A stretch of DNA of 64,000 nt from Prado023 sp963700475 (lineage in GTDB: Bacteria > Actinomycetota > Actinomycetes > S36-B12 > CAIYMF01). The notes beneath the pieces are model-generated. The model was not told the origin of the DNA. It searched no databases and saw only the letters and a program-made list of their open reading frames with translations. The position numbers were made by a program, and so were the translations under genes. Positions 49,801-58,777 of this stretch are shown piece after piece (position 1 is the stretch's first letter; each line of letters opens with the position of its first letter). The DNA is taken from the NCBI GenBank assembly GCA_963700475.1, contig CAVOXR010000001.1, forward strand, positions 62,001-126,000. Direction: 5' to 3'.

Positions 49801-50118
49801 AGCGACCAGCCGACGCAGGCGGCACCCCGCCTCATCGAGTTGTGCTTCCAGGCCGCAGGGCTCTGGGAGGTCGGCCGCGAGGGCAGGATGGCTCTGCCCA
49901 CGCATGTCACCAGGGCCGTCGTGCTCGGCGTCGCCGGCGAGGCAGCCGAGGGCCCGCTGACGGTCACGGCGCAGCAGGGTCCCGAGGGGTTCGACTGCAT
50001 CGTCACAGACGCGGGCGGCGCAGTACTGGTGCGCCTCGAGGGCTACCGCACCGTGACACTGCCCCAACCGTTGGCCGATGATGTGCAGGCACCCATCCGT
50101 TCGGTGATGGCGGACTGA
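40898..50118 (+). CDS. Pfa-like secondary-lipid synthase KS-AT-KS-ACP(5)-KR-DH, frameshifted between ACP3 and ACP4
   Basis: Multidomain synthase of about 3,073 residues if the shift at about 46875 is repaired. Domain order: KS1 (1-470; Cys216 in TDAACASALAG, HGTSTRVGD, SNIGHLKAAAG), AT (about 640-960; Ser742 in GHSLGEYGAL), an Ala/Pro linker, KS2 (about 1070-1600; Cys1317 in NAACASTTQA, VSHETYTPARGG, KGFTGHAMGAG), five ACPs in tandem, KR (TGAAGS nucleotide motif; SSVAGRFGNAGQTDYAAAND catalytic Tyr) and a hotdog DH (PFLNDHRGDRVTALLP). Every ACP reads LGVDTVKQAE, with Thr in place of the phosphopantetheine Ser. No CLF, thioesterase or integral ER is present; the PfaD-like protein would supply ER. 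ATG 40898 has AGGAGA before it. A one-base loss at 46875, and a compensated pair at 47203/47237, lie in the linkers. Stop is six bases before the carboxylase gene. Confidence 0.88.
45937..47525 (+). repeat. Five tandem ACP units, 324-342 bp period
   Basis: Thr codons of the carrier motif are at 46046, 46388, 46712, 47044 and 47377, giving spacings of 342, 324, 332 and 333. Units 2-5 are nearly identical in DNA across most of the roughly 250-base domain (from GACGAGGTCACC to CATCCAGCCCGTCACC), while the Ala/Pro linkers vary. This points to recent tandem duplication or gene conversion; unit 1 is more diverged. Confidence 0.93.
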
Positions 50119-50124
50119 GACGTC

Positions 50125-53100
50125 ATGGGCGCACCACGTCGGGGCAAGAGGGCACCAGAGGCAGAACAGGTGGCGGTCGTGAAGGTCGAAGTACCGGTGT
50201 TGGTCGACTCGACCGGGCAGGCGCAGGCCCTTCCGGCCTGCCGGGAGCTCGCCGGCGCCGGCCTGGCGCCCGGCTCCCTCATCGAGAGTCCCGCCCTGGA
50301 TGCCGCCGCAGCCGAGGTGGCCGCCCAGTCAGCCCGCGAGGTCGCGCACACGCGCGGTGCCGGGCGTCACGACATCGCCCTGGCCGTCACGGTGGATCCG
50401 GCCCCCGCCGCCACCCCGGACGACCAGTCCACCGGCGCACCCCTGGGTGGCTGGGCGCTGGCCGAGGAGCTGCTGGCAGTGGACCTGTCGCAGTTGGGGG
50501 GTGCCGAACCCCCTTCACCCTTCGGCCATGCGGTCGAGGCACGCCTGTTCGCAGCCGAAGCACCCGAGGGCGCGCAGGTTCTCCACCTGCGTCCGCCGCA
50601 GGGGCCGGGGGTCCGGGTCGTCGAACGCGCCCAGGTGGGCGACGTCGATCGGATCGGGCGTCGTACTGCGCATCGTCGCGCACGGCCATGACCGTGCCAC
50701 CGCGCTTGCCCGACTCCGCCATGCCCTGAGCACCTGCGCCGTCGTGGTCGCGAACTGCGCCACCAACCGCCCGGCGCTGCTCGCCGCCGTCGCCGTCGAG
50801 ATCGCCGACGGGGCAGGGCGATCGCGCCCCGAGTCCGACCCACTGGCCGTCCTGGTCTCCGCCGTTCGGGCCAGCGACTCCCAGCGTGAGACCCAGCGCG
50901 CCGCCTTCCACGCCCGCGCTGCACGGGGTCGCCCGGAGCCGGTCGATGCCTCCGGCGTGTCAACCAGCCTGAACTACGACGGGCAGCAGTACGCCCTCAC
51001 GGTGTTCCAGACCGGACCTCACACCTACCGGATCGATTCCGGGGATGCCGTGGCCGAGGTCGCGATCGAACGGGCCAACGACTTCGAGTGGACGGTGACA
51101 GCAGCAGGTCGCGCGCGTCATGTCGTCATCGCGTCGCACGGGACCGGTTGCCTGCTGGAGATCGACGGCATCGCCCACCGGGTCGACCGCGACGAGGGCA
51201 TCGCCGTGCGTGCGCAATGGCCAGCGCTCATCGTCTCCGTGGCCGTCACCCCGGGCCAGGAGGTGGCCGAGGGCGACCCCATCGTCGTGGCCGAGGCGAT
51301 GAAGATGGAGTCCACCCTCCGCGCACCATTCGCCGGGACGATCACGTCCGTGGAGGTGCTGCCCAATGAGCAGGTGGACGCCGGCGCCCCACTGGTCCTC
51401 ATCCGCCCGGCGACTCGCGGGGACGTGGAGAGCACCGTCCAGCCGACCAACGGCGCACGCGTCAGCTTCTCCGGGATGGCCCTGGCTGACACCTCCGGGC
51501 GTCCCCCGTTCGAGCGGGTGTACGCCGCCCTGCGCGGCTACCTGCTGGGCTACGAGCTCGACCCCGCCGCGCTCTCCGCGCTGCTCGCGGAACAGCGCTC
51601 GTTCGCCAACCGCGCCAGCGCCGGCGACACCAAGCTGCTGGCTGCTGAGGACGGCTTCCTGGACCTGTTCACCGACCTGGGCCTGCTCTGGCAGTCCGAG
51701 CGCGAGGGCGGCGCCCAGTCCGACCTTCGCGTCACCACCGCCCGTGAGTACCTGTTGGGCTACATCCAGTGGCTGGACCCCGACCGGGTCGGGCTGCCCG
51801 CCCAGATGCGACGACGCCTGTCCAAGGTCCTGGCCCGTTACGGCGTGACCGACCTGCACCGGAGCCCGGACCTGGAGCAGGCCGTCGTCCTGCTGTTCGG
51901 CTCCCAGGCGCGGCGCCCGCAGCTGGCCCGCGTGGTGACCGGCATCCTCGAGCGACGCCTGCGCTACCGCGACCGGATCCTGCCGTTCGTGGACGACTCC
52001 GCGCGGACGCGCTACGACCGCCTGACCGCCTCGACCCAGGGGCAGCTCGAGTCCGTGGCAGACCTGTCCCGCGACGCCCGGTTCCGCTTCATCGACGAGC
52101 CGGTGGTGGAGGCCGGGCGCGCCCAGATGCAGGCCCGCATGGAGGCCCACCTCGACGCTCTCGCTGAGGACCCCAACCGCCCCGAGCGCGCCGAGCGCAT
52201 CACTGCCCTGGTCGAGGCCCCCCAGCCGATGCGCAAGCTGATCCTGCGTCGACGCCTGGGCAGCACGGACAAGGACCTGCAGGCTGCCCTCCTGGAGATC
52301 CGCGCCCGGCGCTGGTACAGGACCCGGCCGATCCGCGACCTGAAGGTCGAAGAGGTCAACGGGATCATGCTGTGCCACGCCGACTACGACTTCGAGGGAC
52401 GCTCGATCCATGTGATCCTCGCGTTCACCCCGTTCTCGGACATCAGTGCCGTGGGTGCCGCCGTCGCCGCCCACATGGCAGGCGTGGACCCCAGCCGCAA
52501 GCCTGTCGTGGACGTCATGAGCTGGCGCCCTGACAGCCAACCGAGCGGCGACGACCTCGCCACCGCAATTGCCGAGCGCGTATCCGGATGGGACCTCGGC
52601 CGGCCGATCTGGCGACTCGACGTGACGGTGACCAGCCTGGGTCCCGATGTCGACCCGGAGAACCAGACGCAGTACTTCACGTTCCGCACCGGCGAGGACG
52701 GCGGGCTGGCCGAGGACCACTTCTACCGGAACCTGCACCCCATGCTCGCCAAGCGCCTCGAGCTGTGGCGCCTCGAGAACTTCGACCTGACCCGCCTGCC
52801 CTCCATGGAGGACGTGTACCTGTTCCATGGCGTGGCCAGGGACAACCCGAAGGACCATCGCCTCTTCGCGCTGGCAGAGGTCCGCGACATGACGGTGGTC
52901 CCCGATTTGCGCGGCGGTGCCCCGAGCTACCCGACCCTGTGGCGGATGGGCCTGCAGGCGATCATCGCCATGCGCCGAGCCCGCGCCACGTTCCCCGAGC
53001 GCGGCCGCCCGCAGGCCAACCGGATCACCCTGTTCGTGCGTCCACCGTGGACCGTGCCCCAGGAGCACTGGTCGGACCTCGCCGAGATGATGATCCCGCT

Positions 53101-55003
53101 GGCTGGCGGCGCCGGGCTCGAGCTCGTGGTCCTGCGCACCTCGATCCCCCAGCCCGACGGGACCCTGAAGCCCACGGTGCTCAACGTGGACGGCATCATC
53201 ACGAGGGCCATCACGGTGACCGAGGAGCCGGTCCGCGACGACATCGTGCGTCCGCTCACGCGGTACCGGCAGAAGGTGCTCACCGCCCAGCGGTTCGGGG
53301 TCCCCTACCCGTTCGAGATCCTGCGGATGTTCGCCCCACAGCCGGGGACGGTCGGCAAGTTCCTGCCCGCGCACTTCGTCGAGCACGACCTCGACGAGTC
53401 CGGCGAGGTCCTGGTCCCGGTCATGCGCGAGCCCGGCCTGAACAGCTCCAACCTCGTCGTCGGGCTGCTCACGACCTACACCGAGGCCTACCCGGAGGGC
53501 ATGACCCGCGTGATCATGCTGTCCGACCCGACCCGCGGCCTGGGCAACCTCGCCGAGCCGGAGTGCCGGATCGTCAACGCGGCCCTGGCCCTGGCTGCGG
53601 AGATGGGCGTTCCCGTCGAGTGGTTCGCGGTCTCCTCGGGTGCGCTGATCTCGATGGAGTCCGGCACCGAGAACATGGACTGGATCGCACTGACGCTGCG
53701 CCGGATCATCGAGTTCACCCAGGACGGCGGCGAGATCAACATCGTCGTGACCGGCATCAACGTCGGCGGCCAACCGTACTGGAACGCCGAGGCCACGATG
53801 CTGCTGCACACCCGCGGGATCCTGATCATGACCCCAGGCAGCTCCATGGTGCTCACCGGCAAGCAGGCCCTGGACTTCTCCGGTGGCGTCTCGGCCGACG
53901 ACAACTTCGGCATCGGTGGCTACGAGCGGGTCATGGGCCCCAACGGCCAGGCCCAGTACTGGGCGCCGTCGCTGGCCGATGCCTGCCAACTGCTGCTGCA
54001 CCACTACGAGCACACCTACGTGAAGCCCGGCGAGCGGTTCCCACGGCGGATCCAGAGCACCGATCCGCCGAACCGCGACGTCCGGCCGTTCCCGCACGCG
54101 GCCGTCCCCGACTGCGACTTCACCGTCGTCGGCGACGTCTTCTCAGCCGAGAAGAACCCGGAGCGCAAGAAGCCCTTCGACGTGCGCTCGGTGATGCGCT
54201 CGGTCACCGACCAGGACAGCGAGCCACTGGAGCGGTGGGAGCGCTGGCGCGGTGGCGAGAACTCCGTCGTCTGGGATGCCCGCGTCGGCGGGATCAGCGT
54301 CTGCATGCTCGGCCTGGAGTCCCGCCCCATCGCGCGGCGTGGGTTCGTCCCCGCCGACGGCCCACCGTCCTGGACGTCTGGCACCCTGTTCCCGCAGGCC
54401 TCGCGCAAGACTGCTCGGGCAGTGACCTCCGCGAGCGGCAACCGCCCGCTGGTCGTTCTGGCCAACCTGTCGGGGTTCGACGGGTCGCCCGAGTCGATGC
54501 GGCACTGGCAGCTGGAGTACGGCGCAGAGATCGGCCGAGCCGTCACCAACTTCAAGGGCCCCATCGTGTTCGTGGTGATCTCCCGGTACCACGGTGGTGC
54601 GTTCGTGGTGTTCTCCAAGGCGTTGAACCCCCAGATGGAGGTCGTTGCCGTCCAGGGCTCCTACGCGTCAGTGATCGGCGGCGCCCCAGCGGCGGCGACG
54701 GTGTTCGCGCGTGAGGTCCGCGGACGGGTGGACGCAGATCCCCGCGTGGTCGCGGCCAAGAAGATGCTGGCGGGGACCACCGGGGCCGAGGCAACCGAGC
54801 GGCGGGCGCGGCTGGCGGAGATCACCGAGCAGGTGCGCTCCGAGAAGCTGGGCGAGGCGGCCGGCGAGTTCGACGCCGTGCACACCATCGACCGGGCCCT
54901 GGAGATGGGATCAGTCGACCGGATCATCTCCGCGGCGGAACTGCGCCCCTACGTCATCGACGCCCTCGAGCGCGGCATGGCCAAGGAGGAGTCCGGCAAG
55001 TAG
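50125..55003 (+). CDS. Single-chain acyl-CoA carboxylase (BCCP + CT) with decapitated biotin carboxylase module, frameshifted
   Basis: Biotin enzyme of about 1,625 residues that should make malonyl-CoA or a relative for the synthase. The N-terminal 190 residues match only the later part of a biotin carboxylase: VKVEVPVLVDSTGQAQAL (the ATP-grasp middle), FGHAVEARLFAAEAP and IVAHGHDRATALARLRHAL. The Gly-rich ATP loop, the N lobe and the EVNxRLQVEH catalytic motif are absent. BCCP follows: biotin Lys codon at 51302 in AEAMKMESTL. A long middle domain and the carboxyltransferase halves (NSSNLVVGLLTTYTEAYPEGM, RVIMLSDPTRGLGN, KALNPQMEVVAVQGSYASVIGGAPAAATVF) follow. The frame moves by +1 at about 50655. 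ATG 50125 lies six bases after the synthase stop, so the two are coupled. Homologues with a full BC would be about 1,800 residues. Confidence 0.85.
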
Positions 55004-55067
55004 CTCATCCACGGATCTCATTCGGCGAACCACCGTCCCCCTCACCACGCCGTCCGGATTTCGGAGT

Positions 55068-55093
55068 GTTCGCCGTCGCAACGGCGGACGAAC
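55068..55093. terminator. Hairpin between convergent carboxylase and PPTase genes
   Basis: The stem CGCCGT/ACGGCG (55071-55076 with 55081-55086) with a CGCA tetraloop extends through GTTC/GAAC with a three-base bulge. The gap 55004-55134 holds no other recognisable feature. No U-tract. Confidence 0.35.
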
Positions 55094-55134
55094 TGATGGT
55101 CGGTCCGCGCGAAAGTGGACGAACGTGCGTCGGC

Positions 55135-55902
55135 TCAGCCGTCGACCATCGGGTGGGTCACCCAGGAGTGGATGGGTTCGGCGCTGGTCAGGTCGGCCGA
55201 GCCTGGGAGCTGCTGCGGCGGATCGTCCAGGCCGCTTGCGGCGACCATCGTGAGCAGGAACACGCCGTCCCGGCGCCACCAGCCCGGGAACCGACGGTCC
55301 CCGGATGAGACGGTCAGGCGCTGCCACCCATCGGCTCGCCCTCCTCCGGTGCTGATGCCCGCGGGGTCCTCGAGGACCACCTCGACCGTGCGGGTGTCCG
55401 CGCGCAGGCCCGTTCGCAGGACCTTCAGGGCACTCTCCTTGGCCGACCAGATCAGGTTGGCTGCGGCGTCGTGACCATCGGGACCCGGGGCAGCCGCGAC
55501 GACGGCCTGCTCAACCGGCGTCAGGAAGTCGCTGACGAAGCCGGCGCTGCGCGGTTCGACGATCTCCAGGTCGACGCCGACCGCGCCCAGGTCCGGCCCG
55601 ACCAGGCAGACCGCCCAACCCGCGCGGTCGGTCAGCGAGATGTCCAGGCCGAGCGTGCGGCCATCGACCTCGACGTAGGGCGCCCCCGTCCTGCGGTTGA
55701 GGACCCCGATCCGGCCCAGGTTGGCGGGGTCGGCGGGGAGTCCAACGGCTGCCGCCACGGCGCACTTGCCGGCGTACCGGCGCACCAGGTACTCGTTGCG
55801 GCGCTTGGTGAATCGCATGGCCCCGGCCCGGGCGGCCTCGGCCCCGGTCAGCCACTGCTGCCCGGGCGGCACCTGCCCCTCACCACGTGCGAGCCACTGC
55901 AT
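55135..55902 (-). CDS. 4'-Phosphopantetheinyl transferase (Sfp type)
   Basis: Sfp-superfamily PPTase of 255 residues that transfers 4'-phosphopantetheine from CoA to carrier domains. The fold's motifs are present: RRNEYLVRRYAGKCAVAAA (first lobe), LGLDISLTDRAGWAVCLVG, GAVGVDLEIVEPR with the metal-binding Asp-x-Glu, and NLIWSAKESALKVLRTG with the WxxKE box. Encoded convergently to the carboxylase, it is the natural activator of the five ACPs (a PfaE counterpart). It is somewhat long for the class, with a C-terminal extension (about 205-255) of unknown role. ATG at 55902 starts MQWLARGEG. If the Thr carriers are modified, this enzyme must accept Thr. Confidence 0.88.
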   Translation of the reverse strand: MQWLARGEGQVPPGQQWLTGAEAARAGAMRFTKRRNEYLVRRYAGKCAVAAAVGLPADPANLGRIGVLNRRTGAPYVEVDGRTLGLDISLTDRAGWAVCLVGPDLGAVGVDLEIVEPRSAGFVSDFLTPVEQAVVAAAPGPDGHDAAANLIWSAKESALKVLRTGLRADTRTVEVVLEDPAGISTGGGRADGWQRLTVSSGDRRFPGWWRRDGVFLLTMVAASGLDDPPQQLPGSADLTSAEPIHSWVTHPMVDG

Positions 55903-55959
55903 CTGGTCAGGGTATCCGTCAGGCCGCGACTTCCGCCGACGTCAGTGCGACCATCAAGC

Positions 55960-56301
55960 ATGGCAACTTCGACCACCATCGCGAGATGGGGCGCCGAGTC
56001 GTCCCATTCGGTCCTGTCCATCCGAAGCCGCGGCTCAGTGCTCAGCGTCGGGTCGGTGGGGTCGGTGCTGAGTGTCGGGTCGGTCGGCTCCGCGTTGAGC
56101 GTCTGGTCCGTGGGGTCGGTGCTGAGTGTCGGGTCGGTCGGCTCCTGCCTGTCGGTGGCCTCAGTCGGCTCGTTCGTGGCGGTGGCGTGCGTGGGATCCG
56201 CGGTGGCGGTCCTCGCCGTGGGCGCCTACCGCTCCCGCCCTGCACGTGCAGGGGCACGCAGCCCGCTCCCGGCAGCGGTCCCCCAGCCAGCCGGCAGCTG
56301 A
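55960..56301 (+). CDS. Small Ser-Val-x triplet-repeat protein
   Basis: Hypothetical protein of 113 residues. After MATSTTIARWGAESSH the sequence is eight 9-residue units, each SVLSVGSVG or a variant (residues 17-88), so the underlying pattern is Ser-Val-x every three residues. The last two units lose Ser and become a hydrophobic run (FVAVACVGSAVAVLAVGAY), followed by RSRPARAGAR, which could be a membrane helix with a basic cytoplasmic end. Coding is inferred from the clean Ser/Val/Gly pattern, which is not what the other frames give. It stands between the divergent PPTase and the amylase gene (58 and 15 bases away). No good ribosome site is visible. Function unknown. Confidence 0.6.
   Translation: MATSTTIARWGAESSHSVLSIRSRGSVLSVGSVGSVLSVGSVGSALSVWSVGSVLSVGSVGSCLSVASVGSFVAVACVGSAVAVLAVGAYRSRPARAGARSPLPAAVPQPAGS
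56008..56223 (+). repeat. Eight 27-bp tandem repeats coding Ser-Val-Leu-Ser-Val-Gly-Ser-Val-Gly
   Basis: Units 2-5 are close in DNA (consensus starting TCGGTGCTGAGTGTCGGG); units 1 and 6-8 are degenerate. The period of 27 bases keeps frame, so copy number can change without breaking the gene. Confidence 0.8.
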
Positions 56302-56316
56302 CCGGACGCGACCGCC

Positions 56317-57777
56317 ATGACCGGGGTGATGCTGCAGGCCTTCCACTGGTACCTGCCCCAGGGCGGGACCCTGTGGCGCGAGGTCGCGGCGCGCGCCGAT
56401 GAGCTGGCCACGGCTGGGTTCACCGCCGTCTGGCTCCCGCCCGCCTACAAGGGCCACGTCGGAGGGTACGACGTGGGCTACGGCGTCTACGACATGTACG
56501 ACCTCGGGGAGTTCGACCAGCGGGGCACGATCCCCACCAAGTACGGCACGAAGGACGAGTACCTCGCCACGATCCGAGGGCTGCAGGCCGCGGGGATCGC
56601 GGTGTACGCCGACATCGTCTGGAACCACCGCCTCGGCGCCGACGGGTCCGAGGTGCTCCGGGCGACCCCGCACTCCACGCACGACCGCAGCCGACCGTCC
56701 GGGCCGACCCGGGAGGTGGAGGTGTGGACGCGTTTCGACTTCGCCGGCCGGGGCGGGGCCTACGACTCACGCACCCTGGACCACCGGCACTTCGACGCGG
56801 TCGACTTCGACGAGAGGCACCCCGACGAGTGGGACACGATCTACCTGTTCGAGGGCAAGAACTTCGACCGGCATGTGGCCGACGAGTTCGGCAACTACGC
56901 CTACCTGATGGGCTGCGACGTCGACCAGTCCAACCCCGAGGTCCAGGCGATGACGATCGACTGGGGCGCCTGGTACCTGGACACGACCGGCGTCGACGGG
57001 CTGCGACTCGACGCCGTCAAGCACATCCCCGCGTGGGTCCTGCCGATCTACCTCGATGCCCTGCGCGCGCGCTCCGGCCGGGAGATCCCCGTGGTCGCCG
57101 AGTACTGGAGTGCCGACCTCGGGGCCCTCACGTGGTTCCTGACCGCCGTGGGCGATCGGATGATGCTGTTCGACGTGCCCCTGCACTTCGCGTTCCACCG
57201 AGCAGGCATCGAGGGGAACTCATTCGACCTGCGCACGATCTTCGACGGTTCACTGGTTGCCGCACGCCACGACATGGCCGTGACGTTCGTCGACAACCAC
57301 GACTCCCAGCCGATGCAGGCCCTCGAGTCCACGGTCGCCGACTGGTTCAAGCCGCTGGCCTACGCGCTGATCCTGCTGCGCCGCGAGGGGTTCCCGTGCG
57401 TGTTCCAGGCCGACTACGACGGCGCTGCCTACACCGAGCAGCGCTGGGGCGAGGAGCCCGTCGACGTGGAGATGACCTCGCACCGGAAGTTCCTCGACCT
57501 GTGCCTGGCGCTGCGCCGCGACCTCGGCGACGCGCAGCAGTCCGACGCGTTCGACCACTCGAACGTGATCGGCTGGTCGCGGCGCACGGACGAACTGGTC
57601 GTCGTGGTCCTGATGAGCAACGGTGGCGACGGCACCCAGCGCTTCGACACCGGCCTTCCGGGAGCGACCTTCACCGACCGCACCGGTGCAATCACCGAGA
57701 CGATCAGGACGGACTCCGCAGGGATCGCGGAGTTCCGCTGTCCGGGTCGCGGGGTGTCGCTCTGGGTCGCGCACTGA
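56317..57777 (+). CDS. Cytoplasmic alpha-amylase (GH13_5)
   Basis: Intracellular alpha-amylase of 486 residues, close in length and order to E. coli AmyA and Bacillus GH13_5 enzymes, hydrolysing internal alpha-1,4 links of glycogen or maltodextrin. The three catalytic acids are in DGLRLDAVKHIPAW (nucleophile Asp), IPVVAEYWSADLG (acid/base Glu) and VTFVDNHDSQPMQ (third Asp). Other landmarks are MLQAFHWYLPQGGTLWRE at the start, VWLPPAYKG, VYADIVWNHRLGADG and PCVFQADYDG near the end of the barrel. No signal peptide. The ATG at 56317 is the family start, 15 bases after the repeat protein stop. Confidence 0.92.
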   Translation: MTGVMLQAFHWYLPQGGTLWREVAARADELATAGFTAVWLPPAYKGHVGGYDVGYGVYDMYDLGEFDQRGTIPTKYGTKDEYLATIRGLQAAGIAVYADIVWNHRLGADGSEVLRATPHSTHDRSRPSGPTREVEVWTRFDFAGRGGAYDSRTLDHRHFDAVDFDERHPDEWDTIYLFEGKNFDRHVADEFGNYAYLMGCDVDQSNPEVQAMTIDWGAWYLDTTGVDGLRLDAVKHIPAWVLPIYLDALRARSGREIPVVAEYWSADLGALTWFLTAVGDRMMLFDVPLHFAFHRAGIEGNSFDLRTIFDGSLVAARHDMAVTFVDNHDSQPMQALESTVADWFKPLAYALILLRREGFPCVFQADYDGAAYTEQRWGEEPVDVEMTSHRKFLDLCLALRRDLGDAQQSDAFDHSNVIGWSRRTDELVVVVLMSNGGDGTQRFDTGLPGATFTDRTGAITETIRTDSAGIAEFRCPGRGVSLWVAH

Positions 57778-57868
57778 CCGCGCTGCATGTGAGCTGCCCG
57801 CCGACCGAGCGCAGCGGGCCCCCGACGCGGTTGGATGGGCCAGGACCAGAAACGGGAGGATCATCGAG

Positions 57869-58777
57869 ATGACAGCACTGATCGGCGCGGTCGAGGCGGG
57901 CGGCACCAAGATGGTGTGCGCCGTGGGGACGGGTCCGGACGACATCCGTGACGAGGTCCGGTTCCCCACATCCTCACCCGACGAATGTCTCGGGCAGGTC
58001 GTCGACTACTTCCAGGCGTGGCAGGTCGAGCATGGCGAGGAGATCTCAGCGATCGGCTACGGCACGTTCGGGCCCTGCGACCCACGCCCGGGCTCCCCCA
58101 CCTTCGGGTGGGTCACCACCACCCCCAAGCCCGGATGGTCGGACACCGACGTCGTGGGCCGCCTGCGCTCGGGGCTGGACGTCCCGATCGGCTTCGACAC
58201 CGACGTCAACGGCGCCGCCCTGGGCGAGCACCTGTGGGGAGCAGCCACGGACGTCGAGACGTTCGTCTACCTGACCATCGGGACCGGCATCGGCGGCGGC
58301 ATCATCGTGAACGGGAGCATCCTGCACGGGCTGATCCACCCGGAGGCCGGACACGTGGCCATGCCCCGCGATCCGGGCGTCGACCCCTTCCCCGGCGTGT
58401 GCCCGTACCACGGCGACTGCCTGGAGGGACTGGCTGCCGGACCAGCCATCGGCGCTCGCTGGAAGGTGCCCGCCTCCGACCTGGGGCCCGATCACCCAGC
58501 CTGGGACCTCGAAGCCCACTACCTCGCCCTGGCCTGCGCCAATCTCATCTGCACACTGTCACCGGAGCGCATCGTGCTCGGCGGTGGAGTCATGGAGCAG
58601 CTGCACCTGTTCCCCAGGATCCGCACGGAGACCCAGGCCCTGCTCAACGGGTACATCCACGCCCCCGAGATCCTCGATCGGATCGACGAGTTCATCGTCC
58701 CGCCAGGGCTGGGCAACAAGGCGGGAGTCTCCGGCTGCATCGCCCTGGGCCAGCAGGCGTTGGCCGCCTCGTCGTGA
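57869..58777 (+). CDS. ROK-family fructokinase
   Basis: ROK sugar kinase of 302 residues, most like fructokinase (Mak/ScrK) that phosphorylates fructose released by the next gene's product. It has the ATP loop GAVEAGGTKMVCAVGT at the N-terminus, DTDVNGAALGEHLWGAA, the GTGIGGGIIVNG loop, and the ROK zinc site HPEAGHVAMPRDPGVDPFPGVCPYHGDCLEGL with His and three Cys. ATG 57869 follows an AGGAGGAT ribosome site. Its stop overlaps the GH32 start by four bases (GTGA), so the two are translationally coupled, which supports fructose as substrate. Confidence 0.88.
   Translation: MTALIGAVEAGGTKMVCAVGTGPDDIRDEVRFPTSSPDECLGQVVDYFQAWQVEHGEEISAIGYGTFGPCDPRPGSPTFGWVTTTPKPGWSDTDVVGRLRSGLDVPIGFDTDVNGAALGEHLWGAATDVETFVYLTIGTGIGGGIIVNGSILHGLIHPEAGHVAMPRDPGVDPFPGVCPYHGDCLEGLAAGPAIGARWKVPASDLGPDHPAWDLEAHYLALACANLICTLSPERIVLGGGVMEQLHLFPRIRTETQALLNGYIHAPEILDRIDEFIVPPGLGNKAGVSGCIALGQQALAASS

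Noticed and set aside
46960..50118. An independent gene starting at the GTG at 46960 with two ACPs, KR and DH.
   Set aside because: The start falls inside an ACP, without ribosome site or promoter; adding one base at about 46875 joins it to the upstream frame.
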